Assembly (NCBI RefSeq): GCF_030317205.1 | Contig: NZ_JASZYB010000001.1 | Span: 1,612,001 to 1,676,000 of the forward strand | From: Variovorax sp. J2L1-78 | GTDB taxonomy: Bacteria; Pseudomonadota; Gammaproteobacteria; Burkholderiales; Burkholderiaceae_C | Length of the DNA stretch: 64,000 bases | Direction of reading: 5' to 3' | Shown: piece by piece, positions 1 through 10,532 of the stretch | How positions within the stretch are numbered: the first letter of the stretch is position 1 | Layout: each line of letters begins with the position of its first letter | The notes under the pieces: generated by a model | Databases searched by the model: none | What the model was told of the DNA's origin: nothing | Seen by the model: the letters and a program-made list of their open reading frames with translations, nothing else | Position numbers and translations under genes: made by a program

Positions 1-529
1 CGTGGTGCACGTCGAAGTCCACCACCGCCACCCGATCGAGCCCGTGCACCTCCAGCGCATGCCGCGCCGCGATGGCGACGTTGTTCAGGAAGCAGAAACC
101 CATGGCCTGCTCGCGGCAGGCATGGTGCCCGGGCGGGCGGACGGCGCAGAAGGCGTTCTCGATGTCGCCGGCCATCACGGCGTCGGTCGCGGCGATGGCG
201 GCACCGGCCGCCCGGCGCGCCGCCAGCACGGTGTAGCGCATGAGCACGGTGTCGGGGTCGAGCAGGGCCTGGGCCGGGCCGCCGGCGGGGGCGTCCTCGA
301 TCAGCCGCTGGCTCAGCGATTCGAGGTGCTCGAGGTGGGCCTCGCTGTGGGCGCGGACGATCTGTGGCAGCGTGGCAAGCGGCACGTCGCCGCGCTCGAG
401 CGCGTCGCCTACGCCGGTGACCAGCAACCGGTCTTCGATGGCATCGAGCCGTTGGGGACACTCCGGGTGCCCCTCGCCCATGTCGTGTTTCCAGCAGTCA
501 CGGTGAGTGAAGTAGCCCGTTTTACCCAT
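1..529 (-). CDS. Histone deacetylase family protein (C-terminus cut by window edge)
   Basis: This is the N-terminal 176 residues of a class II HDAC / acetylpolyamine amidohydrolase-type zinc hydrolase, which removes acetyl groups from amines (polyamines, acetyl-lysine or related compounds). The start (ATG at 529) is followed by the family signature HPECPQRL near residue 20. PPGHHA supplies the catalytic histidine pair (H135, H136), and DFDVHH at 171-176 carries the first zinc ligands. A purine-rich GAGAGAC lies just upstream of the ATG. The rest of the protein lies left of the window, so completeness cannot be judged. It is divergent from the MoxR operon across about 75 bases. The family call is firm; the substrate is unknown. 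Confidence 0.9.
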   Translation of the reverse strand, partial: MGKTGYFTHRDCWKHDMGEGHPECPQRLDAIEDRLLVTGVGDALERGDVPLATLPQIVRAHSEAHLEHLESLSQRLIEDAPAGGPAQALLDPDTVLMRYTVLAARRAAGAAIAATDAVMAGDIENAFCAVRPPGHHACREQAMGFCFLNNVAIAARHALEVHGLDRVAVVDFDVHH

Positions 530-603
530 GTCTCTCTTGCCGACGCCGCGTTGGGCGACCTCACGCCGCGTGGGGCCGAGGGGCCTTGCGGTATTGTTTG
601 CAT

Positions 604-1532
<929 letters not shown>

Positions 1533-1536
<4 letters not shown>

Positions 1537-2510
1537 ACCCGCTGGCCGCCACGCGCCGACGCATCGACGGCTGGTTCCTGTCGCGCCGGCCGCCGAGCGA
1601 TACGCTGGCGCTGACGCAGCGCAATGTCTACATCGTCCCGACGCCGGCCGGCTGGATGCTGGCCGCCACGCTGCTCGTGCTGCTGGTCGCGTCGATCAAC
1701 TACCAGCTCAACCTCGGCTACCTGCTGACCTTCATGCTGGCCGGCTGCGTGGCGGTCGGCATGCACGTGAGCCACGCGACGCTGCGCGGCCTCTCGATGC
1801 ACCTGATGCCGCCGGACCCGCAGTACGCCGGCAGCGCGGCCGTCTTCCGCGTGGTGCTGCACAACGCGCGCCGCAGCGTGCGCTACGGCATCGGCCTGGC
1901 GGCGCGTGGCAGCGGGCACTGGGCCTGGTGCGACGTGCCAGCGCAGGGGAGCGAGACGGTCGAGATCGCCTTCCAACCCGTACGGCGCGGCCTGCATGCC
2001 GTGCCGCCGCTCACGGCCGAGACGCGCTTTCCGCTCGGAGCCTTCCGCGTCTGGACCGTGTGGCGCCCCGCCTCGTCGTTGCTGGTGTACCCGGCGCCGG
2101 AGCCACACCCGCCCGCGTTGCCGGCCGGCGAGCCGCTGGCCAGCGACGCCAGCGCGTCGGTCGCGCGTGCCGCCAGCGCTGGCGAGTACGACGGCGTGCG
2201 GGCCTACCGCCGCGGCGACCCGCTCAAGCTCGTGGTCTGGAAGAAGGCGGCGCGCGCGCAGGCGGCCGGCTCCGACGAACTGTTCAGCCGCGACACCCAG
2301 CAGGCGCAGCGCCAGGAACTCTGGCTCGATGCGCAGAACGCCGCCTTGCCCGATCCTGAAGCCCGCATCTCGCGCCTGTGCGCCTGGGTGCTGATGGCCG
2401 ACCGGCTGAACATCGACTACGGCCTGCGCGTGGCTGGCCAGCAGGTGCCGCCGTCGCAGGGCGAAGCGCACCGCCGCCGCTGCCTGGAGGTGCTCGCCAC
2501 ATGCGCATGA
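1533..2510 (+). CDS. DUF58 domain-containing membrane protein
   Basis: A 325-residue protein of the DUF58 family, the usual partner of MoxR ATPases. Two hydrophobic segments near residues 45-75 anchor it. The DUF58 core follows, with the family signature YDGVRAYRRGDPLKLVVWKK near residues 219-238. The GTG start overlaps the MoxR stop (GTGA), which implies translational coupling, and its own stop overlaps the start of the transglutaminase gene. No enzymatic residues are evident. In homologous operons it is thought to be a substrate-holding or scaffold partner of MoxR; that role is inferred. Confidence 0.9.
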
Positions 2511-4498
2511 CAGCCTGGCTCGGCGCCCTGCCGCGCGACGCCCGCGACACGCTGTTCCTGCTCGGCGTGATCGGCATCGTGCTGCTGCCGCAGGTGCCCG
2601 AGCTGCCGTGGTGGTGCACCGGGCTGACGGCCATCATGCTGGCCTGGCGCGGCACGCTGGCCGTGCAGTCGCGGCCCCTGCCCGGCCGCTGGTGGCTGGT
2701 GGCATTGCTGGCCGTGGCGCTGGCCGCCACCTTCGCCACCTACCGCACCGTGCTGGGCCGCGAGGCCGGCGTCACGCTCGTCGTCGTGCTGCTCGCGCTC
2801 AAGACGCTGGAGCTGCGCGCGCGGCGCGACGCCTTCGTCATCTTCTTCCTCGGCTTCTTCGCGATGCTGACGAACTTCTTCAGCTCGCAGTCGCTGCTCA
2901 CCGCCGTGGCGATGCTGCTCGCGCTGCTGGGCCTGCTGACGGCGCTGGTCAACGCCCACATGCCGGTCGGCCGGCCGCCGCTGGCTCAGGCCGCGCGCAC
3001 AGCAGGATGGATGGCACTGCTGGGCGCGCCGATCATGCTGGCGCTTTTCATGCTGTTCCCGCGCATGGCGCCGCTGTGGGGCACGCCGAACGACCAGATG
3101 ACCGGGCGCAGCGGGCTGTCGGCCACGATGCGCGTGGGCAGCATCGCGCAGCTCGCGCTCGACGACGGCATCGCCGCCCGCGTCAAGTTCGACGGCGGCC
3201 GCGCGCCGCCGCAGCGCGACCTGTATTTCCGCGGTCCGGTGCTGTCGGACTTCGACGGCCGTGAATGGAGCGCGCCGCCGCCCTGGGAACGTGCCTTCCT
3301 CATCGCCGACCTGCGCGTGCAGGGCGAGCCGGTGGGCTACGAAGTCACGCTGGAGCCGAGCAACCGCCCCTGGCTGCTGGCGCTCGACGCGCCGGTGAAG
3401 CCGCCCGAGATTCCCGGCCTGCGCGTCATGGCCACGCCCGACCTGCAATGGATGGCCAACCGCGCGATCGGCGACCTGCTGCGCTACCGCGCCGAAAGCT
3501 ACCCGCAGTTCCAGAGCGGCCCGCTGCGGCGCACCGGCGCCCTGCAGCGCTACGTCGCACTGCCGCCGGGCGCCAACCCGCGGACGGTCGCCCTGGCCGC
3601 ACAGATGAAGGCCGACCCGACGCTCGCCGGCGCCGCCACGCCGGCTTTCGTCAACGCCGCGCTCGAACGCCTGCGCACCGGCGGCTACAGCTACACGCTG
3701 GAACCCGGCCTGTACGGCAATGAGACCGCCGACGAGTTCTGGTTCGACCGCAAGGTCGGCTTCTGCGAGCACATCGCCTCGGCCTTCGTCGTGCTGATGC
3801 GTGCGCTCGACATCCCGGCGCGCATCGTCACGGGCTACCAGGGTGGCGAGCTCAACGGCGTAGACGGCTACTGGGTGCTGCGGCAGGCCGATGCACATGC
3901 CTGGGCCGAGGTGTGGGAAGCCGGCAAGGGCTGGACCCGCGTCGACCCGACCGCCTCCGTCTCGCCCGGCCGCATCGGCGCCTTCCAGCGCCTGGCGGCG
4001 CAGCCCGGCCTCTTCGCCGGCGCCATCGGCACCATGAGCCCGACGCTGGCGCAGAACCTGCGCGCGGCCTGGGAAGCGGTCAACAACGGCTGGAACCAGT
4101 GGGTGCTCAACTACACACAGAGCCGCCAGCTCGACCTCTTGAAGAACATCGGTTTCGAGGCGCCCAGCCTGCAGGACCTGGCAACCGTGCTGCTGTGGGT
4201 ACTGATCGCGGCCAGCCTCGCCGGCGCGGGCTGGACCCTGTGGGAACGCAGCCAGCACGACCCTTGGCTGCGCCTGCTGGGCCGGGCGCGGCAGCGGCTG
4301 GAGAAGGCTGGCCTGGCGTTGCCCGAGGCCGCACCGCCGCGGCAGATCGCGACGCAGGCGGTCGCGCATTTCGGCGCAGCCGGCCAGCCGGTGCACGACT
4401 GGCTGCTTCGGCTGGAAGCCCAGCGCTACGCGAAGACGCCCGAGGCGGGGCTGCCGGCCCTGCGTGCGGAATTCCGCACCCTCGCCTGGCCGCGTTGA
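2501..4498 (+). CDS. DUF3488/transglutaminase-like integral membrane protein (TgpA-type)
   Basis: A 665-residue protein. Several N-terminal membrane helices (about residues 15-185, DUF3488) precede a periplasmic transglutaminase-like core, and another transmembrane helix lies near 560-580 ahead of a cytoplasmic DUF4129-like tail. The Cys-His-Asp triad is complete: Cys422 (KVGFCEHIA), His466 (DAHAWAEVW) and Asp482 (RVDPTA). P. aeruginosa TgpA, the best-known relative, is an essential periplasmic transglutaminase. ATG 2501 was chosen; ATG 2507 overlaps the DUF58 stop as ATGA and is an equally good alternative. It completes the MoxR-DUF58-transglutaminase operon. Confidence 0.92.
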   Translation: MRMTAWLGALPRDARDTLFLLGVIGIVLLPQVPELPWWCTGLTAIMLAWRGTLAVQSRPLPGRWWLVALLAVALAATFATYRTVLGREAGVTLVVVLLALKTLELRARRDAFVIFFLGFFAMLTNFFSSQSLLTAVAMLLALLGLLTALVNAHMPVGRPPLAQAARTAGWMALLGAPIMLALFMLFPRMAPLWGTPNDQMTGRSGLSATMRVGSIAQLALDDGIAARVKFDGGRAPPQRDLYFRGPVLSDFDGREWSAPPPWERAFLIADLRVQGEPVGYEVTLEPSNRPWLLALDAPVKPPEIPGLRVMATPDLQWMANRAIGDLLRYRAESYPQFQSGPLRRTGALQRYVALPPGANPRTVALAAQMKADPTLAGAATPAFVNAALERLRTGGYSYTLEPGLYGNETADEFWFDRKVGFCEHIASAFVVLMRALDIPARIVTGYQGGELNGVDGYWVLRQADAHAWAEVWEAGKGWTRVDPTASVSPGRIGAFQRLAAQPGLFAGAIGTMSPTLAQNLRAAWEAVNNGWNQWVLNYTQSRQLDLLKNIGFEAPSLQDLATVLLWVLIAASLAGAGWTLWERSQHDPWLRLLGRARQRLEKAGLALPEAAPPRQIATQAVAHFGAAGQPVHDWLLRLEAQRYAKTPEAGLPALRAEFRTLAWPR

Positions 4499-4551
4499 AA
4501 CCATCGGCGCCGGTCGGCGGATGCGCACCGGCCGCACGTCACAATCGACCG

Positions 4552-5637
4552 ATGCGACCTTCCTCCCCGATGGCCCCTGCGCTCCTGGCCGCCCTCCTCG
4601 CCTTCGGCGCGCTCTCCGCCACTCCGGCTTCGGCACAGGCGAGCGGCGAGCGCCGCGCCGTCACCGCCGTACGCGGCACCATCCCCTACGCCACGCGCGA
4701 CGATGCGATGCGTTTCGCCGACGACGTAGCGGCCCGGCGCAACCTCGACCGCAACTGGGTACGCGCGACCATCGGCGCGGCGCGCCTGCTGCCCAACGTG
4801 CCGCGCCTGATGCTGCCGGCGCCTGTCGGCACCGCGAAGAACTGGCGGGTTTACCGCAGCCGCTTCATCGACCCGGTGCGCATCGCCGCCGGCGCGCGCT
4901 TCTGGCGCGACAACGCAGCGACGCTCGCACGCGCGGAGGCCGAGTACGGTGTGCCGCCGGAGATCGTCGTGGGCATCATCGGCGTGGAGACCATCTACGG
5001 CCGCAACATGGGCAACTTCCGCGTGATCGACGCACTGGCCACGCTGTCCTTCGACTTCCCGCAGGCGCACCCGCGCGCCGCCGAGCGCGTCGCCTTCTTC
5101 CGCGGCGAACTCGAGAGCTTCCTCAGCACCGAAAGCCGCACGGCCGAAGATCCGATGGTACCGCTCGGCAGCTACGCCGGCGCCATGGGCATGCCGCAGT
5201 TCATGCCAAGCAGCATGGCCAAGTACGCCGTCGACTTCGACGGCGACGGCCGCATCGACCTGGTCAACAACCCGGCCGACGTGATCGGCTCGGTGGCCAG
5301 CTACTTCAAGGGCTTCGGCTGGCAGCGCGGCATGCCGTCGACCTTCCCGGTGCGCTTCGACACGACCCGCCTGCAAATGCCCATCCTCATGGCGCCCGAC
5401 ATCAAGCCGACCTTCAGCACCGACAGCTTCATGGCGGCCGGCGCGGTGCTCGAGCCCGAGGCCCAACCGTTCCCCGGCCTGCTCGCGCTCATCGAACTGC
5501 AGAACGGCGCGGAGTCGCCCAGCTATGTCGCGGGCACGCAGAACTTCTACGTGATCACCCGCTACAACTGGAGCAGCTACTACGCGATGTCGGTGCTGGA
5601 CCTGGGCAACGAGGTCAAGGCGGCGATGGCGCAATGA
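4552..5637 (+). CDS. mltB: Lytic murein transglycosylase B
   Basis: A 361-residue secreted peptidoglycan lytic transglycosylase that cleaves the MurNAc-GlcNAc bond with 1,6-anhydro product formation. The N-terminus is a signal peptide (hydrophobic run then TPASAQA). The catalytic acid is Glu146 in GVETIYG. MltB-family motifs include GAMGMPQFMPSS and the metal-loop-like DFDGDGRIDL. There is no lipobox, so it is probably soluble in the periplasm (SltB/MltB type). It starts 53 bases after the transglutaminase gene, and its stop overlaps the next ATG by ATGA. Confidence 0.92.
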   Translation: MRPSSPMAPALLAALLAFGALSATPASAQASGERRAVTAVRGTIPYATRDDAMRFADDVAARRNLDRNWVRATIGAARLLPNVPRLMLPAPVGTAKNWRVYRSRFIDPVRIAAGARFWRDNAATLARAEAEYGVPPEIVVGIIGVETIYGRNMGNFRVIDALATLSFDFPQAHPRAAERVAFFRGELESFLSTESRTAEDPMVPLGSYAGAMGMPQFMPSSMAKYAVDFDGDGRIDLVNNPADVIGSVASYFKGFGWQRGMPSTFPVRFDTTRLQMPILMAPDIKPTFSTDSFMAAGAVLEPEAQPFPGLLALIELQNGAESPSYVAGTQNFYVITRYNWSSYYAMSVLDLGNEVKAAMAQ

Positions 5638-6257
5638 ACGCGCGGGCGGCCTTCGACGCCCACTGGCGGGCGGCCTGGTCGGCGATGGGCATCGACACGC
5701 CGCCGAACGCCCTGCGCGACGCGCTCCTGGTCCGCTACGCCGAACCGCATCGCCGCTACCACACGCTGCAGCATCTGGGCGAGTGCCTCGACGCCATCGA
5801 GCGCGAACGCGCCCACGCGCAGCGGCCCGGCGAAGTCGCGCTGGGCCTGTGGTTCCACGACGCCATCTACGACCTGCAGGCCCACGACAACGAAGCGCAG
5901 AGTGCCGACTGGGCCCGCGATGCGCTGCGCACCGCAGGCGTTGATGCGGACGCCTCACAGCGCGTGCACGACCTGATCATGGCGACGAAGCACGACGCGC
6001 AGCCGACCGATGCGGATGCGCGACTGCTGGTCGACATCGACCTGGCGATCCTCGGCGCGCCGCCCGAGCGCTTCGCCGAGTACGAAGCGCAGATCCGCGC
6101 CGAATACGCGCACGTGCCGCCCGATGTCTTCGAGCCGCGGCGGCGGCTGATCCTGGCTCGCTTCCTGGCGCGCGATCCGCTCTACCAGACCCCCGGCATG
6201 CGGGCGTGCTGCGAAACGCAGGCGCGCATCAACCTCCGCGGCGCCATCGGCGACTGA
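5634..6257 (+). CDS. HD-superfamily predicted metal-dependent phosphohydrolase
   Basis: A 207-residue cytoplasmic protein of the COG4339 type (predicted metal-dependent HD phosphohydrolase). Metal-binding candidates are His43 and His47 (RRYHTLQHL), the His75-Asp76 pair in WFHDAIYD, and a distal H-x-x-D in MATKHD. The substrate is unknown for the family. The ATG overlaps the mltB stop (ATGA), so it is the last gene of that operon, and it converges on the phosphatase gene with six bases between the stops. The cellular link to the transglycosylase is unknown. Confidence 0.87.
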   Translation: MNARAAFDAHWRAAWSAMGIDTPPNALRDALLVRYAEPHRRYHTLQHLGECLDAIERERAHAQRPGEVALGLWFHDAIYDLQAHDNEAQSADWARDALRTAGVDADASQRVHDLIMATKHDAQPTDADARLLVDIDLAILGAPPERFAEYEAQIRAEYAHVPPDVFEPRRRLILARFLARDPLYQTPGMRACCETQARINLRGAIGD

Positions 6258-6263
6258 AGCCGC

Positions 6264-6824
6264 TCAGTCGAAGCGGCTGCGGCCTCGCACCGCGCCCGCA
6301 GCATCGACCAGCAGGCCTTCGCCCATCTGGACGAATTCGCCGGTCAGCGCGGTGATGTTCACCTGGTGCGTCACCCAGACGTCGAAGCGTCCGGCCGGAA
6401 TCGCCCCCAGCGCGGCACGCAGCGCCGCCGTGCCCTCGGCCGCAGCGGCCGAGCGGCGGGTGTCGTCGAAGGTGGAGTTGAGCGGTTCCCAGACGACATG
6501 CCGGCCGAAGGCCAGGTCGGCCGTGTCCTTGCAGCGGCACCATGCGCTGGAACGTACCGCCTGCGGCGCCAGGCCGCGCTGCCGAAACCAGGCGCCGAGG
6601 CGACGCGACGCGGCCTGCCCTTCTTCGCTCAGGTTGCGCTGCGTACTGCAGGCGCCCAGCTGAAAGCCGGGTGGATCGCCGACGCCCGGCGTGGTCTGGC
6701 CATGCCGCAGCAACACGGCGCAGCGGCCCTCGCGCAGGCGAGGCACCAACAGGTCGTCGGCACGGGCGGTGCCACCCGACAGGGCCGCGAGGAAGGCGAA
6801 GGCCTGGAACTGTCGACGCTGCAT
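6264..6824 (-). CDS. Exported histidine phosphatase family protein
   Basis: A 186-residue member of the histidine phosphatase (phosphoglycerate-mutase-like) superfamily. The signal peptide ends around GTARA. The phosphohistidine motif LLRHGQTT has Arg40 and His41; RSSAW provides the second arginine (Arg91) and VTHQVN the second histidine (His153), so all four core residues are present. At this length it belongs to the small exported family of unknown substrate. It is the last gene of the D-amino-acid-derivative operon direction, 64 bases behind the deacylase, and may be co-transcribed or independent. Confidence 0.85.
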   Translation of the reverse strand: MQRRQFQAFAFLAALSGGTARADDLLVPRLREGRCAVLLRHGQTTPGVGDPPGFQLGACSTQRNLSEEGQAASRRLGAWFRQRGLAPQAVRSSAWCRCKDTADLAFGRHVVWEPLNSTFDDTRRSAAAAEGTAALRAALGAIPAGRFDVWVTHQVNITALTGEFVQMGEGLLVDAAGAVRGRSRFD

Positions 6825-6888
6825 GAAGAAGACCTCGCTGAATCCGGATGGCGGGTTCGACCATCATCCGGCGCGGAGGTTCACGCCG

Positions 6889-8352
6889 TCAACGCGGCAA
6901 CCCCGCATCGGTCAGCCGCACCACCCGTCCGGAGCGCACGCCGAGCGCCCGGCCATCCTGCCAGGCAGGCCGTCCATTGACGATGACGGTGTCGATGCCC
7001 TCGGCCCGCAGCGTGGGCGCATCCCAGGTCGCGCGGTCGGCAACGCGGTCGGCATCGAAGACGGTGATGTCGGCGAAGGCGCCTTCGCGCAGCACGCCAC
7101 GGCCCGGTAGCCGGAAGTGGCGCGCGGTGAGCCCGGTCATCTTGTGCACCGCCTCTTCGAGCGAGAACAGGCCGACGTCGCGGCAGTAGTGGCCCAGCAC
7201 CCGCGGGAAGGTGCCCCACAGGCGCGGATGCGGCGCGGTGTCGTGCGGCATGCCATCGGAGCCGATCATGGTCTGCGGAAAGGCCAGCACGCGCCGCACG
7301 TCGGCCTCGTCCATCAGGAAATAGATGGCGCCGGCGGGCAGCAGCCGGTCGACCGCGTCCTCCATCGACACGCCCAGGCGCTGCGCGATCACGTCGAGGT
7401 CCATGCCGGCGAACTCGGGGTGCGGCTGCGACGTGGTGACGATGATGCGGCTCGACACGGGGATGCGGTCCTTGCGCAGGATGGTGGAGCCCGCGCAGTA
7501 CGGGTAGCAGTCGAGCGCGATCGACTGGTGCGCCATGGCCGCGCGCACGTGCGCCAGCGTATGGACCGAGCGGCCGTGGTTGCGCGGGCCGATCAGCTTG
7601 TGGTGCGAGACCACCACCGGCGCGTCGACGGCACGGCCGATCGCGAAAGCCTCGTCGAGCGCGGCGAAGACGTGGTCGCCCTCGTCGCGGATGTGGCTCG
7701 CATACACGCCGCCGTAGGCGCCGATCACCTCGGCCACCTGCGCCATCTCGTCGGTGGTAGCCGGCATCGCCGTGGGGTAGGCGGCGCCGGTCGACAGGCC
7801 GATGGCGCCGCTGGCCATCGCCTCGTCGAGCAATGCGCGCATGTGCGCGATCTCCTCGGGCGTGGCGGCGCAGTCGAGCTGCGGCATGGTGGCTGCACGC
7901 AGCGTGGTGTGGCCGACGAGGCAGGCCGCGTTGACCGCCGCAGGTGCGGCTTCCAGACGCGCCAGGTAGGCCGCGAAGGTGGCGTCGCCGAACAGCGCCG
8001 GATCGTGACCGAGCAGGTTCAGCGGCGGCGGCACGGTGGCACCTGCCGGTGCGCCCCAAGGCGCGAGGCTGATGCCGCAGTTGCCGGTGACGACCGTCGT
8101 CACGCCCTGGCTCAGCTTGGCCGGCATGTCCGGGTCGAGCAGCAGGTAACGGTCGTCGTGGGTGTGCGAGTCGATGAAGCCCGGTGCGACGATGCGGCCG
8201 GCGGCATCGATCTCGGCGGCGCCGCGCTGGCCCGACAGATCGCCGATCGCAGCCACGCGCGCACCGCGGATGCCGACGTCGGCGGAGCGCCGCGCGGCGC
8301 CCGTGCCGTCGATCAGCGTGCCATGGCGCAGCAGCAGGTCGAAGTCGGCCAT
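6889..8352 (-). CDS. N-acyl-D-amino-acid deacylase (D-aminoacylase)
   Basis: A 487-residue amidohydrolase that releases free D-amino acids from N-acyl-D-amino acids. The metal-site residues fall at exactly the positions I recall for the Alcaligenes D-aminoacylase: His63 and His65 (DSHTHDD), Cys92 (GNCGIS), His220, His250 and Asp366 (IGSDGMPHD). The cysteine ligand separates this group from ordinary dihydroorotase-like enzymes. It follows the Bug binding protein by 10 bases, in an operon with an N-carbamoyl-D-amino-acid hydrolase, which supports D-stereospecificity. The exact acyl group and side chain are not predictable. Confidence 0.9.
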   Translation of the reverse strand: MADFDLLLRHGTLIDGTGAARRSADVGIRGARVAAIGDLSGQRGAAEIDAAGRIVAPGFIDSHTHDDRYLLLDPDMPAKLSQGVTTVVTGNCGISLAPWGAPAGATVPPPLNLLGHDPALFGDATFAAYLARLEAAPAAVNAACLVGHTTLRAATMPQLDCAATPEEIAHMRALLDEAMASGAIGLSTGAAYPTAMPATTDEMAQVAEVIGAYGGVYASHIRDEGDHVFAALDEAFAIGRAVDAPVVVSHHKLIGPRNHGRSVHTLAHVRAAMAHQSIALDCYPYCAGSTILRKDRIPVSSRIIVTTSQPHPEFAGMDLDVIAQRLGVSMEDAVDRLLPAGAIYFLMDEADVRRVLAFPQTMIGSDGMPHDTAPHPRLWGTFPRVLGHYCRDVGLFSLEEAVHKMTGLTARHFRLPGRGVLREGAFADITVFDADRVADRATWDAPTLRAEGIDTVIVNGRPAWQDGRALGVRSGRVVRLTDAGLPR

Positions 8353-8362
8353 GTGCGAACGC

Positions 8363-9364
8363 TCAATCGATCTTGGCGCCCGAGCGCTTGATCACGTCGG
8401 CCCACAGCGGGCGTTCCTTCTTCGCGAGGTCGAACAGGTCCTGGCGCGGGCCGGTGTGGATCTCGTAGGCCTGCGTGGCCAGCTGCTGCTTCACCGCCGG
8501 CGAATTCAGTGCCTTGTTGAAGGCGGCGTTGAGCGTGTCGAGGATCTTCGGGTCGACGCCGGCCGCGGCCACGTAGCCGGTCCAGGCCACGGCCTGGTAG
8601 TTCTTCAGGCCGGTCTCGGCGATGGTGGGCAGCTCGGGCAGGCGGCTGTCGCGCGTGGCGCCGGTCACGGCCAGCGCGGTGATCTTGCCGCTCTTGAGGT
8701 GCGGCGCGATGGACGTGATGTTCTCGAACACCAGGTCGACCTCGCCGCGCATCAGCGCCAGGTCAGCTTCCAGGCCCCCCTTGTACGGGATGTGCACGAT
8801 CGACACGCCCGCCATCGTCTTGAACATCTCCGCGCTCAGGTGGCCGGTGGTGCCGTTGCCGCCCGAGGCCACGGTCAGCTTGCCCGGCGCCTTCTTGGCC
8901 ATGGCGATGAGGCCGGCCACGTCCTTCACGCCGAGGTCGCTGCGCACGGCCAGCACGTTCTGCACCGAGCCGGTGAGCGCCACGGGCGCGAGCTGCGTGT
9001 CGGCGTCGTAGGGCAGCTTTTGGTAGAGCGACTGGTTGATCGCCAGCGTCGCCACGTTGGCGTAGGCGATGGTGTAGCCATCCGCCGGGGCGGCGATGGT
9101 GGCTTGCGTGCCGATGATGCCGGACGCGCCGACGCGGTTCATCACCACCACCGACTGGCCGAGCTCGCGGCCCACCGCATCGGCCAGCAGGCGCGAGACG
9201 ATGTCGGGCGTGGTGCCGGCGTTGAAAGGCACGATCAGCGTGATCGGCTTGTCGGGGTACGCGGCCTGCGCATGGCCGTACAGGGCCAGCGCGACGAGGG
9301 GTGCGGCCAGCGCCTGGAGCAGCCAGCGGCGAGAGGATGGAAAAGAAACGTTGAAGCGCGACAT
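8363..9364 (-). CDS. Bug/TctC-family tripartite tricarboxylate transporter substrate-binding protein
   Basis: A 333-residue periplasmic solute-binding protein with an N-terminal signal peptide (twin Arg followed by a hydrophobic stretch, cleavage near AQA). Bug signatures are YPDKPITLIVPF at the mature N-terminus and HIPYKGG in the middle. No TctA/TctB membrane genes lie nearby, as is usual for Bug proteins in Comamonadaceae and Bordetella. It sits between the dehydratase and the deacylase, so it may bind an acyl- or carbamoyl-amino acid; that is an inference from context. Confidence 0.92.
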   Translation of the reverse strand: MSRFNVSFPSSRRWLLQALAAPLVALALYGHAQAAYPDKPITLIVPFNAGTTPDIVSRLLADAVGRELGQSVVVMNRVGASGIIGTQATIAAPADGYTIAYANVATLAINQSLYQKLPYDADTQLAPVALTGSVQNVLAVRSDLGVKDVAGLIAMAKKAPGKLTVASGGNGTTGHLSAEMFKTMAGVSIVHIPYKGGLEADLALMRGEVDLVFENITSIAPHLKSGKITALAVTGATRDSRLPELPTIAETGLKNYQAVAWTGYVAAAGVDPKILDTLNAAFNKALNSPAVKQQLATQAYEIHTGPRQDLFDLAKKERPLWADVIKRSGAKID

Positions 9365-9477
9365 GGACAGGACTTTCTGAAGATCGAATGGAAGGGCTTG
9401 CGGTCTCCTGGGCCTCGCTGCACCGGAACGGCGGCGTCGGCCTCATTGCTATGAAAACGGTGCGTGGGATGCGGCGG

Positions 9478-10521
9478 CTAGCGCTCGGCCCGCACCATCG
9501 CGGCCTGCAGCACCGGCAGGTCGACGTTGCCGCCCGACAGCACGATGACGGCGCCCTGCCCGTCGAGCGACAGGTGGCCGGCCAGCAGCGCGGCGAGCGC
9601 GACGCTGCCGCCGGGCTCGACGACCAGGTGCAGTTCTTCCAGCGCGAAGCGCATCGCATGCGCGACCTCGTCGTCGGTCACCGACACGGCCTGGCTCAGC
9701 AGCGGCTGGTTGATGGCGAAGGGCAGCTCGGCGGGCGTCGCGGCCTGCAGGGCGTCGCACAGGGTGCGGGCGCCCGGGGCGTTGGTCTCGCGTCGGCCGC
9801 TCTGCAGCGAGCGCACGGTGTCGTCGAAGCTCGCCGGCTCGACCGCCACGCGCCGCGCCTGCGGGCTCAGCGCATCGAGCACCAGGCAGCAGCCCGCCAT
9901 CAGGCCGCCACCGCCGCACGGCGCGGCGAACAGGCCGAGCTTCTCGCGCTCGCCGGGCGGCAGGTCTTCGAGCGCCTCGAGCGCCACCGTGCCTTGTGCC
10001 GCGAGCACATCAGGGTGGTCGCCCGGCGGGACCAGTGTGCCGCCGGTCTCGGCCAGCAAGCGCATGCCGATGTCCTCGCGGCTTTCCTTCTCGCGGTCGT
10101 AGTGCACGACCTGCGCGCCCTGCGCGATGGCGCGCGCCACCTTGTTCTTCGGCGCATCGACCGGCATCACGATGGTGGCCGACACGCCCAGTTGCCGCGC
10201 CGCCCAGGCGATGGCCTGGCCGTGGTTGCCGGTCGAATAGGCGACGACGCCGCGCTGGCGCTCGGCCGGGGTGAGCGCCAGCAAGGCATTGAAGGCACCA
10301 CGGGCCTTGAACGAGCCGGTGACCTGCAGGCTCTCGGGCTTGAGCCAGACGGCGCCGCCCGCCAGCGCATCGAGCCGCGGCGAACGCAGCAGCTGCGTGC
10401 GGCGCACGTGCGGGGCGATGGCCTGCGCGGCGCGCTGCACGTCGTCGAAGCGCGGCACGCGCATCGTGCCGAGCATCGCGTGTTCGATGTGGGCGGGAAG
10501 CGAGGTGGCATTGATCGTCAT
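9478..10521 (-). CDS. PLP-dependent threonine/serine dehydratase-like enzyme
   Basis: A 347-residue fold-type II PLP enzyme. The Schiff-base lysine is Lys72 in GSFKARGA, the phosphate-binding loop is CGGGGL, and STGNHGQA is the usual substrate-carboxylate loop. There is no C-terminal ACT domain, so it is the catabolic, unregulated type (threonine/serine dehydratase, serine racemase or hydroxyaspartate dehydratase). The ATG at 10521 follows a clear AAGGAG. Placed between two enzymes releasing D-amino acids, it could deaminate or racemise the product; the substrate is uncertain. Confidence 0.85.
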   Translation of the reverse strand: MTINATSLPAHIEHAMLGTMRVPRFDDVQRAAQAIAPHVRRTQLLRSPRLDALAGGAVWLKPESLQVTGSFKARGAFNALLALTPAERQRGVVAYSTGNHGQAIAWAARQLGVSATIVMPVDAPKNKVARAIAQGAQVVHYDREKESREDIGMRLLAETGGTLVPPGDHPDVLAAQGTVALEALEDLPPGEREKLGLFAAPCGGGGLMAGCCLVLDALSPQARRVAVEPASFDDTVRSLQSGRRETNAPGARTLCDALQAATPAELPFAINQPLLSQAVSVTDDEVAHAMRFALEELHLVVEPGGSVALAALLAGHLSLDGQGAVIVLSGGNVDLPVLQAAMVRAER

Positions 10522-10532
10522 CGCGCGCTCCT